NCBI GenBank assembly: GCA_017615955.1
Contig: JAFZZD010000864.1
Coordinates: forward strand, 1 to 6,082
Direction of reading: 5' to 3'
Length of the DNA: 6,082 nt
Origin: Victivallales bacterium
GTDB taxonomy: Bacteria; Verrucomicrobiota; Lentisphaeria; Oligosphaerales; Oligosphaeraceae
The first letter of the stretch is position 1. Every line of letters starts with the position of its first letter. The notes under the pieces were generated by a model. The model saw nothing but the letters and a program-made list of their open reading frames with translations. It was not told where the DNA came from and ran no database searches. Below are positions 1-6,048 of this stretch, in pieces. The translations under genes and the position numbers were made by a program.

Positions 1-32
1 CACAGTCCACTAATCACAAGATAATTGACATT

Positions 33-1196
33 ATGAATTACGAATTACAGGATGGTGGCGTTCGCGGGCGTATGATGCCTGGCGTGAAGCGCGTGGTTGT
101 CAAGGTTGGCACAAGGCTCTTGATGGATGTGAAGGGCAGCGAGCCAGCGCAGCGCATTGAGGCCTTGGTTGATGAACTCATCTGGCTGCGCCAGCAGGGG
201 CTAGAGGTGGTGCTGGTGACATCTGGCGTCATAGGCGCGGCATTGCGTGTGCTGAACAAGACGCGCCGTCCCAAGAGGATGGAGGCATTGCAGGCATACG
301 CGGCCCTGGGGCAGTGCAGCCTGATGTCGCTTTACGAGGAGGCCAGTTCCCGGCATGGTGTGCATTGTGCGCAGTTGCTATTGACGGCGGCTGATTTGCG
401 GAGCAAGGACAGGCACCATAAGGTGGCACGCTGCCTGGACGAGATGCTGACCATGGGGCTGCTGCCTGTGATAAATGAAAACGATTCCGTCTGCACCGAT
501 GAAATCAAGGTGGGGGACAATGACACTTTGGCGGCTTTGGTGGCCAGCATGTGCCGCGCGGATTTGACCATACTGCTGACCACGGTTGATGGCATGTGTG
601 AGAAGAATATGGAGACTGGCGAACTGGGAGCCAGAATCAGCGTGGTGCATGAGATAGACCAGACCTTGCTGGACATGGCTGGCGGCACGGATGGCAACAG
701 TTTCTCCGTGGGGGGCATGGCTACTAAACTACATGCTGCAGCCACAACCACAGCCTGCGGCGAACCCTTGTGGATTGCAGAGGGCATCGACTTTGCTGTC
801 CTGCGCCGCATCTTCGCTGGTGATGACGTGGGAACTGTGTTTTCCGCCCGCAACAAGCAGCGCATGCATGCCCGCCAGCGTTTCATTGCCTTCTTTGCAG
901 AGCCTGAAGGCGAGTTGATTGTTGACAGTGGCGCGGTTTCTGCGATCAAGGACAAGGGTAAGAGTCTGCTTCCAAGCGGTGTTTTGGGGATGCGCGGCGT
1001 ATTTGCGCCTGGCTCCGTGGTGTGCATAGTGGATGCCAAGCGCAAGGAGATCGGGCGCGGCATTGTGAACTTTGGAACGGTCGAGCTTTCGAAGATATGC
1101 GGCGCTGGCACGGATGAGATCCCTTCGCTTTTGGGGCGCGAACCAGCGGCAACGGAAGCCGTGCACCGCGATTTTCTTGTAATAACGAGGCATTGA
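33..1196 (+). CDS. proB: Glutamate 5-kinase with C-terminal PUA domain (ProB)
   Basis: ProB phosphorylates L-glutamate with ATP to gamma-glutamyl phosphate, the first step of proline synthesis in the cytoplasm. Seen in the 387-residue product: an amino-acid-kinase domain at about residues 18-275, with the N-terminal VVVKVGT strand and lysine (K24), the VTSGVIGAA loop (62-70), NENDSV (148-153), GDNDTLAALV (161-170) and GGMATK (227-232). A PUA domain follows at about 290-370, beginning near GELIVDSGA. Both domains are complete, as in most bacterial ProB proteins. The start is uncertain. ATG at 33 has no clear ribosome site and adds 13 residues, partly encoded by a tandem GAATTAC heptamer. The ATG pair at 72 and 75 gives 374 or 373 residues, nearer the family's usual length, and places VVVKVGT close to the N-terminus as in homologues. 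The phosphatase gene follows after a 2-base gap. No proA is present in the window. Identification is firm. Confidence 0.95.
   Translation: MNYELQDGGVRGRMMPGVKRVVVKVGTRLLMDVKGSEPAQRIEALVDELIWLRQQGLEVVLVTSGVIGAALRVLNKTRRPKRMEALQAYAALGQCSLMSLYEEASSRHGVHCAQLLLTAADLRSKDRHHKVARCLDEMLTMGLLPVINENDSVCTDEIKVGDNDTLAALVASMCRADLTILLTTVDGMCEKNMETGELGARISVVHEIDQTLLDMAGGTDGNSFSVGGMATKLHAAATTTACGEPLWIAEGIDFAVLRRIFAGDDVGTVFSARNKQRMHARQRFIAFFAEPEGELIVDSGAVSAIKDKGKSLLPSGVLGMRGVFAPGSVVCIVDAKRKEIGRGIVNFGTVELSKICGAGTDEIPSLLGREPAATEAVHRDFLVITRH
1187..1190 (+). promoter_or_regulatory. Shine-Dalgarno GAGG that decides the phosphatase start
   Basis: GAGG lies inside the last codons of proB, 8 bases before ATG 1199. 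It is only 2 bases before an in-frame TTG at 1193 that overlaps the proB stop. The spacing favours ATG 1199. Ribosomes finishing proB at 1196 would stop beside this site, so coupling is likely. Confidence 0.6.
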
Positions 1197-1198
1197 TA

Positions 1199-1981
1199 AT
1201 GTTGAATGGCAAATTCCCAAATGGAGTGGCAGGATATTCCTACCACAACCACAGCAACTTCAGCGATGGAAAGAACACGCCCGAGGAGATGCTGCTGGCA
1301 GCACGTGCGGCAGGCATACGTGAATATGGCTTCAGCGACCACTGGGTTGTGGCACCAGACTATTTTGAACATCCAGTTGCCTGGAGCATAAAACGTGAGC
1401 GCATATATGAATACCTGGACACGGTCAAGGCACTGAAGGCCAAGTACACCGATGACAAGTTCAGCGTGAAAGTGGGCCTGGAGGTGGACTACTTTGAGGA
1501 GAACATTGAAGATGTCGCCAAGGAATTGCGGTCTTTTGAACTGGACTATGCAATTGGCGCCTCCCATTTCGTGGGCAAGTTCCCTGTGGATGGCTGCGAG
1601 GACTACTGGAAGCCATTGAACCAGGCGCAGATCGACGAGGTTATTGAGGGCTACTGGCAGAAGATGGAGAAGGTGGCTGCATGTCCAGCCTTCGACATAA
1701 TCGCGCATCTGGACTTGTGCAAGATATTCTGCTATGCCAGCACAAGGGACACCAGCGCACATGTGGACAGGATACTTGAGCTTGCCTGCAAGACAGGCAA
1801 GGCGGTGGAAATCAATACTGCTGGCTGGGACAAGAAGTGCGGCATCTGCTACCCCGCGCCCGCCATCATAGCCAAGGCACTGGCAATGGGCGTGCATTTT
1901 GTCATTTCCGCCGACGCGCACAAGACAGAGCATATAAACCGCTACTTTGACCAGGCGGTGGCCTTGCTGAAGCCATTGTGA
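1199..1981 (+). CDS. PHP-family phosphatase, histidinol-phosphatase (HisJ/HisK) type
   Basis: A 260-residue metal-dependent phosphoesterase of the PHP superfamily, most like monofunctional histidinol-phosphatases, which convert L-histidinol phosphate to histidinol in histidine synthesis. Such enzymes are usually about 250-280 residues. The expected metal ligands are all visible in order: YHNHSNFSDG (H16, H18, D23), FSDHW (D47, H48), GLEVDY (E95, D97), GASHFV (H123), AHLDL (H170, D172), EINTAGW (E204) and the terminal SADAHK (D239, H241). There is no signal peptide or membrane segment, so it should be cytoplasmic. The gene begins 2 bases after the proB stop and ends in a tandem in-frame TGA TAA (1979-1984), followed at once by a hairpin. 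No other his gene is nearby, so the substrate rests on family resemblance; another small phosphomonoester is possible. PHP membership is firm, substrate moderate. Confidence 0.88.
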   Translation: MLNGKFPNGVAGYSYHNHSNFSDGKNTPEEMLLAARAAGIREYGFSDHWVVAPDYFEHPVAWSIKRERIYEYLDTVKALKAKYTDDKFSVKVGLEVDYFEENIEDVAKELRSFELDYAIGASHFVGKFPVDGCEDYWKPLNQAQIDEVIEGYWQKMEKVAACPAFDIIAHLDLCKIFCYASTRDTSAHVDRILELACKTGKAVEINTAGWDKKCGICYPAPAIIAKALAMGVHFVISADAHKTEHINRYFDQAVALLKPL

Positions 1982-1988
1982 TAAAGAT

Positions 1989-2011
1989 GTGGGCGCCGAG
2001 GCGGCGCCCAC
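1989..2011 (+). terminator. Hairpin after the phosphatase gene, terminator-like without a T run
   Basis: A perfect 9-bp GC-rich stem, GTGGGCGCC (1989-1997) with GGCGCCCAC (2003-2011), encloses a 5-base loop. It starts 4 bases after the tandem stop codons, where an operon terminator is expected. The bases after it (TCAAGTTGCC) are not T-rich, so it may be a weak or Rho-assisted terminator, or a 3'-end stabiliser of the proB-phosphatase mRNA. On the other strand the flank is more T-rich (ATCTTTATC), but no minus-strand gene is seen. Confidence 0.5.
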
Positions 2012-2155
2012 TCAAGTTGCCTTAGCGAAAACACGCAAGCAGCATCGACATCGTTGTTTGAGGTTGCATGATTGGGTTTCCAGAGGCTAGGGGCATCCAA
2101 TGTGACCTATAGCCCATAAAAAACGAGCTAATTGGGATAAATGCATGAAATTACC

Positions 2156-2183
2156 TTGAAAAATGGGCTTTGTGGATTACATT
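2156..2183 (+). promoter_or_regulatory. Candidate sigma-70 type promoter for yajC-secDF
   Basis: TTGAAA (2156-2161) resembles a -35 box and TACATT (2178-2183) a -10 box, with a 16-base spacer, in an AT-rich stretch about 75 bases before the yajC start. The match is by eye; TACATT agrees with TATAAT at four of six bases. It sits in the only gap long enough to hold the main promoter of the export operon. Confidence 0.35.
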
Positions 2184-2257
2184 TTGCCACATTTTTCTAG
2201 TGCTTGGCGGCTTTATGCATTGCCAATGGAATTTTAAGGAATGCGGATTTCATAAAC

Positions 2258-2261
2258 GGAG
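2258..2261 (+). promoter_or_regulatory. Shine-Dalgarno GGAG that fixes the GTG start of yajC
   Basis: GGAG sits 6 bases before GTG 2268. No ATG in the yajC frame lies between this site and the conserved part of the protein, so the site supports the non-ATG start. Confidence 0.7.
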
Positions 2262-2267
2262 TAGATT

Positions 2268-2633
2268 GTGGAAAACTTATTTACGGCTTTTACAGGCATA
2301 GTTGCTCAGGCTGCGCAGGGAGCGCAGGGGGCGCAAGCACAGCAGGGCGCAGGCAGTATCTGGAGCAGTCTCCTCATAATGGTGCCGATTTTCGCCATTA
2401 TGTATTTTCTTATGATACGTCCCCAGCAGAAGAAGCAGAAGGAGCATGAGGAGATGCTCAGCCGCGTCAAGGCTGGCGACAAGGTCATGACCCAGGGGGG
2501 GCTTTATGGCACGGTTGTCAGGGTTTCAGACAACAAGGTCACCCTGGAGATCGCGGAGCGTGTGCATGTGGAGTTCGCGCAGGGTGCTATAGCCAACATC
2601 ATTCCTGCTGAAACGGCGGTTGAGGTAAAGTAA
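2268..2633 (+). CDS. yajC: Preprotein translocase accessory subunit YajC
   Basis: YajC is a small inner-membrane protein that associates with SecD and SecF and, through them, with the SecYEG channel and YidC. The 121-residue product has the usual family length and layout: a short N-terminus, one membrane segment at about residues 31-50 (IWSSLLIMVPIF onward), then the hallmark YFLMIRPQQKKQKEHEEML (46-64). A cytoplasmic domain follows with the conserved GDKVMTQGGLYGTVV and ending with a region like IANIIPA. The start is GTG, supported by a GGAG site. Unusual is the low-complexity Ala/Gln/Gly stretch at residues 13-29 before the membrane segment, encoded by a 9-base periodic repeat. Such Ala/Gln/Gly-rich N-termini occur in other YajC proteins, but here the DNA itself is repetitive. 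secDF follows after 75 bases, in the usual yajC-secD-secF order. Confidence 0.97.
   Translation: MENLFTAFTGIVAQAAQGAQGAQAQQGAGSIWSSLLIMVPIFAIMYFLMIRPQQKKQKEHEEMLSRVKAGDKVMTQGGLYGTVVRVSDNKVTLEIAERVHVEFAQGAIANIIPAETAVEVK
2304..2348 (+). repeat. Imperfect 9-base tandem repeat inside yajC
   Basis: Five 9-base steps of the form GCG CAG GGN can be read in frame: GCTCAGGCT, GCGCAGGGA, GCGCAGGGG, GCGCAAGCA, CAGCAGGGC. GCGCAGGG occurs exactly at 2313-2320 and 2322-2329. The units encode Ala-Gln-Gly or Ala-Gln-Ala, so gain or loss of a unit would keep the frame. Confidence 0.7.
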
Positions 2634-2659
2634 ATTAAGTGGGAAAAACCGCCCATCTT

Positions 2660-2686
2660 TTGATTTGAAGGAAGTTACAATATAAA
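2660..2686 (+). promoter_or_regulatory. Possible weak internal promoter for secDF
   Basis: In the 75-base yajC-secDF gap, TTGATT (2660-2665) and TATAAA (2681-2686) are separated by 15 bases, shorter than the ideal 17. TACAAT (2676-2681) overlaps as an alternative -10 but has no matching -35. The segment is AT-rich against its surroundings. Transcription from here would give a leader of only about 15-20 bases, so the call is weak. Confidence 0.2.
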
Positions 2687-2694
2687 TCTCATTT

Positions 2695-2703
2695 GGAGAA
2701 AGG
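2695..2703 (+). promoter_or_regulatory. Ribosome binding site of secDF (GGAGAAAGG)
   Basis: A purine-rich GGAGAAAGG ends 5 bases before ATG 2709. It contains two possible anti-SD contacts, GGAG and AAAGG. The encoded N-terminus (MKKSLIVRW then a hydrophobic stretch) fits a SecD start, so this ATG is well supported. Confidence 0.75.
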
Positions 2704-2708
2704 CATTT

Positions 2709-5700
2709 ATGAAGAAGTCTCTAATTGTGCGCTGGATCATCATAGCGGCAGTACTGCTGGTCTGGGGACTGGCAATGTTGCCGTTGAAGGACCGCAACTT
2801 GATCAAGGTGTTTGAGGACAAGGCGGCGAAGACTGTGTCGAAGCTGGAGGTGGAGGCCGCCTCGTTCAAGGGCGATCCTGAAGCATTGCGCGAAACCATA
2901 GCAAAGGCGGACAAGTCATCCGAGGAATACAAGAAGGCTGCGGAGGAACTGGAGAAGATGCTGTCTGACAATGCGTACATTGCATGGCGCAAGGTCAGGG
3001 ACTACAAGGAATTGCAGAAGCGCCTTGCCTTGATTGACAGGAAGTCCGAATATGAGAAGGCCGCCGCCATCAAGGCCGAGATGGATGCGCTGCCGGAGAA
3101 TGCCAGCGCAGACAAGAAGGTGTACCAGCAGCAGTATGACGCGATTGTGGGCGCACCCGAATACAAGGCATGGCTGGAGACACTGGAATACAAGGAATTG
3201 ATGAAGCGTCTCCCATTGCAGAAGAAGATTGCCGAGCAGAGGAATCTGGCTGACAAGTCAGGCGAGGCATATCAGAAGCTTGCCGATGAGATCAAGGCAT
3301 TGCAGGCGGCGGTTTCCGTTCGTCCCGAATTCAAGGACAAGGCCGAGGAAAAGGCATACGACGACGTGGTTCGCCACCTCACCCTGGCATACGATGTGGA
3401 AAAGAATGTCTCTGGCTTCAAGAAGCTGGAGAAGGCCGCCAACGGCAACAGCGAACTTTACAGGATAAGCCTGAATGACTTCATCAAGGTGCCATTCCAT
3501 CCGCATACATCCAACAAGACCGTCATGAACTACCTGCGTGTCAAGTCCGCTGGCAAGTTGCGCCTGGGCTTGGACCTGAGGGGCGGTACTGAATTTGTGC
3601 TGGACTTTGACATTGACGAGGCGAAGGGCCTGCTTGTGACGGAAAAGACGATGCAGGGCTTCCTGGCCTCCTACTACAACAATGATGCGAAAGTGACCGC
3701 TGCCGTTCCTGAAGAGCTGGGCAAGAAGCTGAAGGCTTTTGCCGAGGGCAAGGGCGAGGCTGAGGATGTGGCCAGGGCTGCTGTGAAGGACGCCGCTCTT
3801 GCCGCTGAAGTGCGCACATTCCTGGCTGCCAACATCAACCTCATCAAGAACGAAGAGGCTGTGAACTACGGCGGCGTCACCGAAATCAGAGACCGCATTC
3901 TCAACATCCTGGATAATCGTCTGAACTCCACTGGTGTGACCGAGCCTGAAATCAAGGCCACTGGCGACAATACCATTTCAGTGCGCATGCCATCCGTCGA
4001 TGAGGCGGACAAGAATGAAATCCGCAATCTGATCCGCCGCGCGGCAAGGCTGGAGTTCTACCTTGTGGCGCAGGACAGCAACAGGCTCGCGGAAGAATAT
4101 GCCAAGGATCCACAGTCCTTCAGGACGCCCGCTGGCCTGATCCGCTCCGAAATCGAGCATGAGAAGAATGATGGTTCCGTCACATACACCACGATCTTCC
4201 TGGAAGAGCAGCCAACTGCTGCGAAAGGCGAGGACATTGAACGGGCGTTCCCGACAACAGACGAGTTCGGGCGCTGGTGCATTTCACTCAAGTTCAATGG
4301 CAGGGGCAGCGCGGCGTTCCGCGACGTTACCTCCAAGAACGTGGGTCGCCTGTTGGCAATCGTGCTGGACGGCACAGTCTATAGCGCACCTGTGCTGAAG
4401 ACCGCCATTGACAATGGCCAGGCACAGATCACAGGCAGCTTCACCCTAGAGGAAGCGAAGCGTCTTGCCAGCGTCATCGCATCCGGCAATGTTCCAGTCA
4501 CTGTCAACATCGGCAGTGAGTTCGGCACTGACCCGACGCTGGGAAGCGATTCCATCAGCAGCGGCTGCGTCGCGGCTCTCATCGGCCTGGCACTGGTGGT
4601 GCTGTTTATGCTGCTGTACTACAGGCTGGCTGGTCTGGTGGCCATCCTCGCCCTGGTGGTGAATACCTTCCTGGTGGTGGGCACCATGGCAATCATGCAT
4701 GCCACCATCACAATGCCTGGTATCGCAGGTATGATTCTGACAATTGGTATGGCGGTTGACGCAAACGTCATCATATTCGAGCGTATCCGCGAAGAACTGG
4801 CAACAAAGACAAGCCTGGCAGGCGCAGTCATGATTGGATACGGCAAGGCATTCTCCAGTATCTTCGACTCCAACCTGACCACTCTTATCACATGCTTCTT
4901 CCTCTACAACTTCGGCACTGGTGCGGTCAAGGGCTTCGCCGTTACACTGGCATTCGGTATCTTCGCCAGCATGTTCACTGCCATATTCATGACACGCGCA
5001 TTGTTTGACCTGATGACATTCACCGATGTGGTGAAGAACCTGCCCATGTACATTTTCGGCTTCTTCAAGAACATGAAGTTCGACTATGTTGGCAAGCGCA
5101 AGGTCGTCTATACACTCTCGCTTGTTCTGCTGGTCGTTGCTCTGGGCACCTTCGTTGTGCGCGGCAAGGGAATGCTAGGCATTGACTTTGCTGGCGGTAC
5201 CGAACTTTCCTACGAATGCAGCGGCGAAACCCCGAATGTGGACAAGATACGCGCGTTCCTGGTGGAAGAAGGATACTCCGACAACGTGCGCGTCGGCTAC
5301 AAGAAAGGCCAGTCTGGCCAGCCATTGCTGGAAATCGTGCTTCCAACAAGCAACAAGGATGTGGACTATACCTCGTTCAACGACAGGCTGGACAAGAAGT
5401 TCCCCGAAGTGAGGATCAGCATCAAGCAGACCAACACCGTCGGCGCCAACGTGGGTTCCCAGTTCCGCGTGGCGGCTTTCTGGGCGGCATTCTTCTCGAT
5501 ACTTGGCGTCATCATCTACCTGGCGTTCCGTTTCGACCGCAAGTACGGCTTCGCGGCTGCCGTCGCAGTGGCGCATGACGCGATTATCTCGCTGGGCTTT
5601 TTCCTGCTGTTTGGCGGCAGCCTGTCCTTGACGGTTATCGCGGCAGTCATGACCATCATCGGTTACTCCCTGAACGATACCATCGTCATATTCGACCGTG

Positions 5701-5978
5701 TCAGGGAAACGCAGGAGCTGAACAAGGGCGTCAAGTATGATGAATTGGTTAACAAGGCAGTCAATGACTGCATGTCCCGTACCATCATCACCAGCTTGAC
5801 CACAATGTTCGTGGTCGTGTGCCTGCTGGTTCTTGGCGGCGGCGCAGTCAGGGACTTTGCGCTGGTGATGTTCTTCGGCGTGATCATCGGTACTTATTCC
5901 TCCGTGTTCATCGCCACCAATCTGGTGAACACCTGGCACAAGGGCCATGGCACCAAGAGCCTGGCGAATGCACAATGA
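2709..5978 (+). CDS. secDF: Fused protein translocase subunit SecDF with enlarged N-terminal periplasmic region
   Basis: SecDF is an RND-superfamily membrane protein that uses proton-motive force to complete protein export after SecA/SecYEG. The 1089-residue product fuses SecD to SecF. TM1 is at about residues 5-26. A charged, probably helical region (about 28-283) carries three repeat units. The SecD periplasmic domain follows: LGLDLRGGTEF (286-296), LNSTGVTEPEI (around 404-414) and LDGTVYSAPVL (around 553-563). SecD TM2-6 span about 618-770, with GMAVDANVIIFERIRE including D684, the proton-relay aspartate position. SecF begins at about residue 790: TM7 (799-817), GIDFAGGTEL (D826), TVGANVGSQF (around 910-919), AHDAIISLGFF (D957) and GYSLNDTIVIFDR (D990), then two last membrane segments. 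All core motifs are intact, with no frameshift at the join. E. coli SecD has roughly 125 residues before LGLDLRGG; here there are 285. Lysine codons are mostly AAG, consistent with good expression. Function is firm; the role of the added region is unknown. Confidence 0.97.
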   Translation: MKKSLIVRWIIIAAVLLVWGLAMLPLKDRNLIKVFEDKAAKTVSKLEVEAASFKGDPEALRETIAKADKSSEEYKKAAEELEKMLSDNAYIAWRKVRDYKELQKRLALIDRKSEYEKAAAIKAEMDALPENASADKKVYQQQYDAIVGAPEYKAWLETLEYKELMKRLPLQKKIAEQRNLADKSGEAYQKLADEIKALQAAVSVRPEFKDKAEEKAYDDVVRHLTLAYDVEKNVSGFKKLEKAANGNSELYRISLNDFIKVPFHPHTSNKTVMNYLRVKSAGKLRLGLDLRGGTEFVLDFDIDEAKGLLVTEKTMQGFLASYYNNDAKVTAAVPEELGKKLKAFAEGKGEAEDVARAAVKDAALAAEVRTFLAANINLIKNEEAVNYGGVTEIRDRILNILDNRLNSTGVTEPEIKATGDNTISVRMPSVDEADKNEIRNLIRRAARLEFYLVAQDSNRLAEEYAKDPQSFRTPAGLIRSEIEHEKNDGSVTYTTIFLEEQPTAAKGEDIERAFPTTDEFGRWCISLKFNGRGSAAFRDVTSKNVGRLLAIVLDGTVYSAPVLKTAIDNGQAQITGSFTLEEAKRLASVIASGNVPVTVNIGSEFGTDPTLGSDSISSGCVAALIGLALVVLFMLLYYRLAGLVAILALVVNTFLVVGTMAIMHATITMPGIAGMILTIGMAVDANVIIFERIREELATKTSLAGAVMIGYGKAFSSIFDSNLTTLITCFFLYNFGTGAVKGFAVTLAFGIFASMFTAIFMTRALFDLMTFTDVVKNLPMYIFGFFKNMKFDYVGKRKVVYTLSLVLLVVALGTFVVRGKGMLGIDFAGGTELSYECSGETPNVDKIRAFLVEEGYSDNVRVGYKKGQSGQPLLEIVLPTSNKDVDYTSFNDRLDKKFPEVRISIKQTNTVGANVGSQFRVAAFWAAFFSILGVIIYLAFRFDRKYGFAAAVAVAHDAIISLGFFLLFGGSLSLTVIAAVMTIIGYSLNDTIVIFDRVRETQELNKGVKYDELVNKAVNDCMSRTIITSLTTMFVVVCLLVLGGGAVRDFALVMFFGVIIGTYSSVFIATNLVNTWHKGHGTKSLANAQ
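2907..3386 (+). repeat. Three diverged copies of a protein repeat in the SecDF N-terminal region
   Basis: Units read at residues 67-110 (2907-3038), 134-171 (3108-3221) and 181-226 (3249-3386). Each opens with ADK followed by a tyrosine (ADKSSEEY, ADKKVY, ADKSGEAY) and ends in an aromatic residue, eight residues, then a Tyr motif: Y90 with YKELQKRL (99-106), Y152 with YKELMKRL (161-168), F208 with YDDVVRHL (217-224). The aromatic-to-Tyr spacing is nine residues in all three. Units 1 and 2 also share A-W just after the first tyrosine (92-93, 154-155), and DNA identity TACAAGGAATTG at 3003 and 3189, 186 bases apart. The composition is Lys/Glu/Ala-rich and looks helical. I do not recognise a named domain. 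Confidence 0.65.
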
Positions 5979-6010
5979 TGCATAGGCCCGTTTAGGGCGG
6001 CGAATATCCT

Positions 6011-6048
6011 AGCCCGCCTCCATGTCAATGTGGAGGCGGGCTTTTTTT
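6011..6048 (+). terminator. Strong intrinsic terminator of the yajC-secDF operon
   Basis: A perfect 12-bp stem, AGCCCGCCTCCA (6011-6022) with TGGAGGCGGGCT (6031-6042), has an 8-base loop and runs directly into seven T (6042-6048). It lies about 30 bases after the secDF stop. The opposite flank is not T-rich in the reverse sense, so it acts on + strand transcription. The remaining 34 bases to the window end show no recognisable feature. Confidence 0.93.

Larger units (their letters stand above)
1982..2267. other. 286-base gap between the two operons, upstream of yajC
   Basis: No credible gene is seen here. It contains the 1989-2011 hairpin, a candidate promoter at 2156-2183 and the yajC ribosome site. 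The part after about 2115 is more AT-rich than the coding regions. Two mutually exclusive weak stems can be drawn: ATTGG 2071-2075 with CCAAT 2097-2101, and GGCTA 2085-2089 with TAGCC 2110-2114. Short open frames at 2068 (14 codons) and 2141 (19 codons) have no supporting evidence. I recognise no riboswitch class or known small RNA. Confidence 0.5.

Noticed and set aside
332..2011. A minus-strand open frame of 559 codons running through proB and the phosphatase gene
   Set aside because: Across the phosphatase gene its codons align exactly with the sense codons, so it stays open because TTA, CTA and TCA are rare there. The predicted protein is rich in Cys and His with no domain pattern, crosses two real genes, and begins within the hairpin without a ribosome site.
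2068..2112. A 14-codon open frame (MIGFPEARGIQCDL) with GAGG four bases upstream, considered as a leader peptide
   Set aside because: It has no run of regulatory codons, the ribosome site is too close, and it lies upstream of the likely yajC promoter.
2141..2200. A 19-codon open frame in the yajC upstream region
   Set aside because: It has no convincing ribosome site, and it overlaps the candidate promoter boxes.
2204..2449. A + strand open frame of 81 codons overlapping the start of yajC
   Set aside because: It starts at TTG without a ribosome site and reads yajC out of frame. The Cys/Gly-rich product comes from the Ala-Gln-Gly repeat in another frame.
3600..3890. The stretch after LGLDLRGG considered as a second insertion in SecD
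   Set aside because: E. coli SecD has a similar length of sequence between LGLDLRGG and its ILRNRVN motif, so this is the normal periplasmic domain.
5175..5975. A minus-strand open frame of 266 codons opposite the SecF part
   Set aside because: It is codon-aligned with secDF and stays open for the same codon-bias reason. The His/Asp-rich product resembles no family, while the sense strand has intact SecF motifs.
5986..5998. GCCC-GTTTA-GGGC mini-hairpin just after the secDF stop
   Set aside because: A 4-bp stem is short enough to be chance, and the strong terminator at 6011-6048 already explains the operon end.
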